Shown here piece by piece: positions 22,243 through 26,065 of a DNA stretch of 26,065 bases (position 1 is its first letter; each line of letters opens with the position of its first letter). The position numbers were made by a program, and so were the translations under genes. A model generated the notes under the pieces. The model was not told the origin of the DNA, searched no databases, and worked only from the letters and a program-made list of their open reading frames with translations. Location: positions 1 through 26,065 of the forward strand of contig JBAZKM010000017.1 of NCBI GenBank assembly GCA_041650805.1, read 5' to 3'. Source of the stretch: Candidatus Omnitrophota bacterium (GTDB lineage: Bacteria; Omnitrophota; Gorgyraeia; 2-01-FULL-45-10).

Positions 22243-23241
22243 TTATCCCAATTTCACCTTCAGGAGGTTCTCTGCCGCTATATGAGGCGGGACCGGATTT
22301 ATGTAGAACCCGCTTCCCCATTCGAAGCCGGCTATCTTGCCGAGCTTAGGCATTATCTCTATATGCCAGTGATAATCTTCCCTCTCGTGGCCGTTTATGG
22401 GAGATGTGTGTATTATGAAATTGTACGACGGGTCCGAGAGAAGTTTCTTTATGCGCGCCAGTGAATCGCGGAGAGCGCGCGCCAGGCACCTCACGCGGTC
22501 CCTGTCCGTATTCGTGAAATCGGATGAGTGCTTTTTCGGCAGGACCCACACCTCGTAAGGGAACCTCGAGACGTACGGGCAGAAGGCGATGAAACAATCG
22601 TCCTCGTATATTATCCCTTCCTTCTTCTCCTGTTCTTCGCGCACTATATCGCAGAAGACGCACCTCTCCTTATATTCATAGTACTTCGAGGCGCCGTCTA
22701 TCTCCTCCAGCACCCTCTTCGGGACTATCGGGAGCGCTATCAGCTGGCTGTGGGGATGCTCCAGCGATGCGCCGGCGCTCTTGCCGTAGTTCTTGAATAT
22801 AAGGATGTACTTGAACCGGCTGTCCCGGCGCAGGTCCAGGGACCTTGCGACATATGCCCACAGGACCTCTTCGGTCTCGGCGTGGGTCAGGTCGGCCATG
22901 TCCTTAAAGTGCTCCGGGGTATCGACGATCACTTCATGGGCGCCGATCCCGTTCATCATGTCGAATATCCCGATCCCCTCTTTGTCGAGCTCCCCTTCGA
23001 TCCTCAGGGCCGGGAACTTATTGGGGACGACGCGCACGGTCCATCCGGGCGAATTCGGCGGTCCGGCCTTGCGGTGCGCCGCTATCTCCGGAGGCGTCAG
23101 CGCCTCGCTGCCCCAGCAGAACGGGCAGTTATCCCTCTTTTTGTCATGCGGCTCGACCCTGAAATCGCCCGGGCCGGCTATCTTATCCAGAAAGACGATC
23201 GTCCATCTTCCTGTTATAGGGTCCCGCCTGAGCTCATTCAT
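22243..23241 (-). CDS. galT: GalT-family nucleotidyltransferase, catalytic motif intact
   Basis: This 332-residue protein belongs to the galactose-1-phosphate uridylyltransferase branch of the HIT superfamily. It keeps zinc-site cysteines C39 and C42 (CPFC) and a second CVFC pair, the nucleotide-contact motif VPNKFPALR, and the nucleophile motif E-HPHSQ with H164. The end GFEWGSGFYINPVPPH is typical. It would exchange UMP (or another nucleotide) between a nucleoside-diphosphate sugar and a sugar phosphate. It starts one base after its paralogue ends. No Leloir partner such as galK or galE is nearby, so the true substrate may not be galactose 1-phosphate. Confidence 0.92.
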   Translation of the reverse strand: MNELRRDPITGRWTIVFLDKIAGPGDFRVEPHDKKRDNCPFCWGSEALTPPEIAAHRKAGPPNSPGWTVRVVPNKFPALRIEGELDKEGIGIFDMMNGIGAHEVIVDTPEHFKDMADLTHAETEEVLWAYVARSLDLRRDSRFKYILIFKNYGKSAGASLEHPHSQLIALPIVPKRVLEEIDGASKYYEYKERCVFCDIVREEQEKKEGIIYEDDCFIAFCPYVSRFPYEVWVLPKKHSSDFTNTDRDRVRCLARALRDSLARIKKLLSDPSYNFIIHTSPINGHEREDYHWHIEIMPKLGKIAGFEWGSGFYINPVPPHIAAENLLKVKLG

Positions 23242-23242
23242 A

Positions 23243-24280
23243 TCAGACCCTTGCCTCTCTCACCGATCTCGCCGCGTCTTCCGGAGGGAGCGGATTGATA
23301 TAAAAACCGCTTCCCCATTCGAACCCGGCAACCCGCGTCAATATCGGCAGTATCTCGAAATGCCAGTGGTAATCCCTCTCTATCGTCTCCCAGTACCCTT
23401 TCTTGCCGGCGTCCCGCCTGAACGGGGCCGCATGCAGAACGAGGTTGTAGGGAAAGTCGCCTATCACCGACCTTGTCTTCCTGAATATAAGGTCTATGAG
23501 GGAGGCGAGGTCGGGTACATGGCCCCTGTCGGTCTTATAGAAGTCGCAGGAATGGCCTTTCGGCAATATCCACGTCTCGAACGGGAACCTGGACGCAAAA
23601 GGGGCGAGGGCGATAAAATATTTCGATTCGGCTATTATGCGTTTCTGCATGGCCAGCTCCTGCCTCATGATATCGCAGAAGACGCACCTCTCTCTGTAAT
23701 CGTAATAGAACTTTGCGCCGCTCAGTTCTTCCTTGACCCTCTTAAGGTTAACGGGGGTCCCGATGATCTGGGCCCTCGGATGTTTTATATGCCCGCCCCC
23801 TGCGGCCTTACCGTAATTTTTAAAGAGCATCGCGTACTTTATACGGGTATCGCGCTCCAGGTCCCGTATCCTGTCGAGCACCACGTTCATGCTCTTGACT
23901 ATCTGTTCCTGTGAGAGCTCGGATTCCCTCTGGTGGCGCGGCGATTCCACTATTATCTCATGGGCGCCCCTTGCGCTCATGATATCGTACATGCCGCGGC
24001 CGTGCCTGTCGAGATCCCCCTCGATGGTGAGGAGCGGCGATATGCTCGGGATGACACGCACCTCCCACCCGGGGCCGTTAGGAGAACTGCCCGGCTTCCG
24101 TAGCGCGTATATCTCCGGGGGCGTCATCGATTCGTTCCCTTCGCAGAAAGGGCACTTCTCGCCTCCGGTGAACTCTTCTTTTTCTACCAGCCCTGAACCG
24201 AACTGGTCCGGCCGCTTGGCCCTTTCGGTGGATATGATGACCCACCTTCCTATAATAGGGTCCCGCCTGAGCTCAGGCAT
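23243..24280 (-). CDS. GalT-like paralogue with catalytic His replaced by Arg
   Basis: This 345-residue paralogue keeps the fold, the CPFC (C43, C46) and CVFC cysteine pairs, HWHFEILP and the ending GFEWGSGFYINPLPPE. The nucleophile motif reads H167-P-R169-A-Q: the histidine that forms the covalent nucleotidyl intermediate is arginine (codon AGG at 23776-23774). The substrate loop that reads PNKFPAL in the sister protein is PSISPLL here. It may be a regulatory or structural partner of the intact enzyme, or have a different activity. It starts immediately after the CBS gene's stop. Confidence 0.88.
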   Translation of the reverse strand: MPELRRDPIIGRWVIISTERAKRPDQFGSGLVEKEEFTGGEKCPFCEGNESMTPPEIYALRKPGSSPNGPGWEVRVIPSISPLLTIEGDLDRHGRGMYDIMSARGAHEIIVESPRHQRESELSQEQIVKSMNVVLDRIRDLERDTRIKYAMLFKNYGKAAGGGHIKHPRAQIIGTPVNLKRVKEELSGAKFYYDYRERCVFCDIMRQELAMQKRIIAESKYFIALAPFASRFPFETWILPKGHSCDFYKTDRGHVPDLASLIDLIFRKTRSVIGDFPYNLVLHAAPFRRDAGKKGYWETIERDYHWHFEILPILTRVAGFEWGSGFYINPLPPEDAARSVREARV

Positions 24281-25591
24281 CTATTTCGTCTCCCTTAAGA
24301 ATACCAGGAAATCGGAGGGGTTTATGACACCCAGTATGTTACCGAACTCGTCTTTCACTATTATAAGCTCGCCCTTCCTCGCCTCGACCTTCTGGAGCGC
24401 GGTCTTGAGCGACGTGTCGGGGCTCACCGTTATGAACTTGCGCTGCATCACCTTGGCCACGGAAGAGTCGAGCTCCCTTGAAAGCGCCTCCGGGACCTTC
24501 GCCACCACTTCCTTCTTTATGCTCTTCAGTTTCTCCTTTATGAAATCGTAGAGCACGGAGATCAGTATGCGCTTATAACTTATGGCTATCGGGAGGAACG
24601 GTTTCCCCTCTATGAAATTGAGATGCGCCTCAAGCGTCGACTGGCCCGTCTCCTGGTCTATCGTAAGGAGGTACCTCATGGAGCTGTCAGGTATTTCGTC
24701 TATCCTATCCTGGGGTATGGCAGCAAGGTATGAAAGCTCATATACATCGTCCAGGTCGAGGTCCAGGAATTTGTACGAGTCCTGTATGTACCTTGCCAGG
24801 TCATTGTCCTGGTCGCGGTAAACGGTCACATACTTTTCCAGGGTGTCTATGGCATCGGCGAGGAAGACGCCGAGCGCCACGTCTATATTGTACACCAGTC
24901 CGGAGGCGACTATGGCACCGTCGTCGGACTGGCCCGGCCCCACATGGTGGCGGATGTACATATATTTTATATGAGGCCCTGATACCCTGCGTTTCGTCCT
25001 CTCCTCATCGATTATCAGGCCGCAGTCCTTGTAATCATCTATATCTTCGCCGTGTTCCTGGTGGGCCAGCATCTCGCCGTCCAGCCCCATATCTTCCATT
25101 ACCTTGGTATTGACGAGATAGCATCTCCCGTATCCTATATTGATCTTATATATCCCCTGCGTCTTACTGCGTATATCCGGGTCGTCGCGGAGTCCGCCCA
25201 GGTAAAGGCCCCTCAGTATATCGTGATAGTTGACGGTCCTCTCCTTGAATTGGGAGATGCCCAGGAGGGGCTTCCCGCTTCTCGTCACAAGGCGCTCGCG
25301 CGGGTCATCGGCAAGGGCGCTATCGACGAATTCGACGATCTCGTCTATCAGCTCCTGGCGCTTCGCCTTGACCATCTTCGGGCTTCTCCCGAGGGCGCGC
25401 ACGACGTCATCGATCGTGGTATTGACGTAGGTCCTCTTCTGGAAGGCGCCGGCGCCGTTATGGGCGCGGCCTTCGATGGACTGCATGTAGACGAGTTCTT
25501 CTATCTTGGGCGTGGTCAGGAGCCGCTCGGAGGTCTTGAGGTTCTTGAAGTCCTGCTGTATCAGTTCGCGCGGTGCGATCTTCTTCGACAT
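24281..25591 (-). CDS. CBS-domain protein with a novel N-terminal region
   Basis: I do not recognise the first ~370 residues of this 436-residue soluble protein. The last ~60 (SSVAKVMQRKFITVSP ... GVINPSDFLVFLRE) form a single CBS motif, which usually pairs with another, so a dimer is expected; CBS modules often bind adenine nucleotides. The N-terminal part has a basic stretch (RSPKMVKAKRQELIDEIVEF), an acidic His/Asp-rich region (AHQEHGEDIDDYKD) and no membrane segment or signal peptide. It opens a unit with two GalT-like proteins, with no gap, which suggests a role in sensing or controlling nucleotide-sugar chemistry. Confidence 0.75.
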   Translation of the reverse strand: MSKKIAPRELIQQDFKNLKTSERLLTTPKIEELVYMQSIEGRAHNGAGAFQKRTYVNTTIDDVVRALGRSPKMVKAKRQELIDEIVEFVDSALADDPRERLVTRSGKPLLGISQFKERTVNYHDILRGLYLGGLRDDPDIRSKTQGIYKINIGYGRCYLVNTKVMEDMGLDGEMLAHQEHGEDIDDYKDCGLIIDEERTKRRVSGPHIKYMYIRHHVGPGQSDDGAIVASGLVYNIDVALGVFLADAIDTLEKYVTVYRDQDNDLARYIQDSYKFLDLDLDDVYELSYLAAIPQDRIDEIPDSSMRYLLTIDQETGQSTLEAHLNFIEGKPFLPIAISYKRILISVLYDFIKEKLKSIKKEVVAKVPEALSRELDSSVAKVMQRKFITVSPDTSLKTALQKVEARKGELIIVKDEFGNILGVINPSDFLVFLRETK

Positions 25592-25601
25592 ATTTCCAAA
25601 G

Positions 25602-25607
25602 ATTATA
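25602..25607 (-). promoter_or_regulatory. -10 element of the CBS-galT unit
   Basis: TATAAT (minus strand, consensus) lies 10 bases before the ATG at 25591. The best -35 is poor (TTGTTT at a 16-base spacing). As at rrf2, the short distance implies a leaderless or near-leaderless mRNA, though GGA four bases before the ATG is a faint ribosome site. Confidence 0.55.
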
Positions 25608-25647
25608 ACATATGTCCGGCGCTAAACAAACAAATTCTTCGCTGTTT

Positions 25648-25876
25648 AAAATTTTACGGGTCCGTCTATCCGGTCCCCTCTCCGGTGGGGTATCTCCCGG
25701 GAACGTCACATTTTCCCCGGCGAGGAAAATGTGACTCCGGAAAATTGCTCGCTCCCCGCCTCCGCATTCAACTATCAATAGACCATGTGCTACGGCGGGT
25801 CCATGCCCGCTCGCAATTTTCAGGTCCCGGTCGATACCCCACCATCGGGGGCCCCTTATAGCGCTACAAAATTTTT
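25648..25876. repeat. MITE-like structured repeat, copy R (inverted relative to copy L)
   Basis: The core at 25684-25843 carries the same terminal inverted repeats (GGTGGGGTATC at 25684-25694, GATACCCCACC at 25833-25843) as copy L in opposite orientation. The strong match spans 25674-25857. The perfect 12-bp hairpin (25705-25716 with 25724-25735) is unchanged. The centre has diverged, but its base CCCGCC (25755-25760) still pairs with GGCGGG (25794-25799). AAAATTTT-type bases bound both sides (25648-25655 and 25868-25876), as in copy L. It lies upstream of the CBS-galT promoter. Confidence 0.8.
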
Positions 25877-25938
25877 AGCCTACTCCGCACACAGGACGAC
25901 GGCAAGAGGGGTCAGGCTACAATAGAAGAGATCGGGGT
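25877..25938. other. Short spacer between two repeat types, no gene seen
   Basis: These 62 bases hold no supported gene. TAGCCT at 25876-25881 is inverted as AGGCTA at 25913-25918, so this spacer may itself be part of one of the flanking mobile repeats. Confidence 0.35.
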
Positions 25939-26065
25939 AAAATTTGGGATAAGCTATGGCTATTAAAATACTAAAATTTCACAGAGGAAATTTTAGTATG
26001 ATCCCAAATTTTTATAAAGGAAAAATTTGGGATAATCTATAGGCTATTAAAATACTAAAATTTCA
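25939..26065. repeat. Tandem array of alternating hairpins, cut by the window end
   Basis: A unit of 83-84 bases begins to repeat: AAATTTGGGAT recurs at 25940 and 26023, and the 22 bases at 25960-25981 recur at 26044-26065. Between them are two perfect 13-bp hairpins: 25968-25980 with 25987-25999 (6-base loop), and 26001-26013 with 26021-26033 (7-base loop). A short frame, ATG at 25998 to TAG at 26042, encodes MIPNFYKGKIWDNL after an AGAGG, but this follows largely from the palindrome. The array continues past the window. Confidence 0.85.

Noticed and set aside
25939..26065. Start of a CRISPR array
   Set aside because: The repeated unit is 83-84 bases with almost identical content throughout and contains two different palindromes; no unique spacers are visible.

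Overview
All 28 protein genes that I can support lie on the minus strand, so the biology reads from high to low coordinates. The content is that of a fermentative, strictly anaerobic bacterium: glycolytic gapA and pgk-tpiA-secG, a 2-oxoacid:ferredoxin oxidoreductase, ferredoxins, hybrid cluster protein, superoxide reductase and a flavodiiron protein. Bacterial SecG, consensus -35/-10 promoters and Shine-Dalgarno sites argue against an archaeon, despite an archaeal-type 8-oxoguanine glycosylase. Heavy use of ATA (Ile) and AGG (Arg) codons and the gene mix would fit a candidate phylum such as Omnitrophota, but that placement is a guess.

There are five transcription units, each tightly packed. 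(1) 25591-22243: a CBS-domain protein of unknown role and two tandem GalT-family nucleotidyltransferases; the first has lost the catalytic histidine. (2) 22131-21079: gapA with its own promoter and a strong terminator. (3) 20992-18376: an Fe-S type Rrf2 regulator, a ferredoxin-like protein, a small Cys-rich zinc-ribbon protein and a short Hcp. (4) 18198-8959: thirteen genes with gaps of at most 25 bases: superoxide reductase, 2-oxoacid:ferredoxin oxidoreductase (fused gamma-alpha, plus beta), ferredoxin, PEBP-like protein, flavin reductase-rubredoxin (Hrb), flavodiiron protein, ferritin-like protein, HAD phosphatase, glutaredoxin-like protein, NADH-azoreductase-like flavoprotein, NADH-type thioredoxin reductase, and Ogg2. 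(5) 8885-523: pgk, tpiA, secG, then a peptide-type ABC importer (binding protein, two permeases, two ATPases) interrupted by a PP-loop ATPase and a secreted Fn3-like protein.

Units 3 and 4 look like one stress regulon. The promoter of the Rrf2 gene holds a GATAC-N7-GTATC inverted repeat, and a 20-base block containing it recurs with 15 of 20 identities over the -10 region of the superoxide reductase promoter. Together the genes form a plausible full anaerobic defence set: a low-potential electron source (2-oxoacid oxidation), carriers (ferredoxin, rubredoxin), terminal reductases for superoxide, O2/NO and hydroxylamine/NO, iron storage, thiol reduction and repair of oxidised guanine. The Hrb gene also carries a well-placed internal start that could release free rubredoxin.

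Both ends of the window are repetitive. A structured, non-coding, MITE-like element of about 160-250 bases sits at 275-525 and, inverted, at 25648-25876. The last 130 bases hold a tandem array of alternating 13-bp hairpins with a period of 83-84 bases. I see no tRNA, rRNA, CRISPR array, transposase gene or phage gene.
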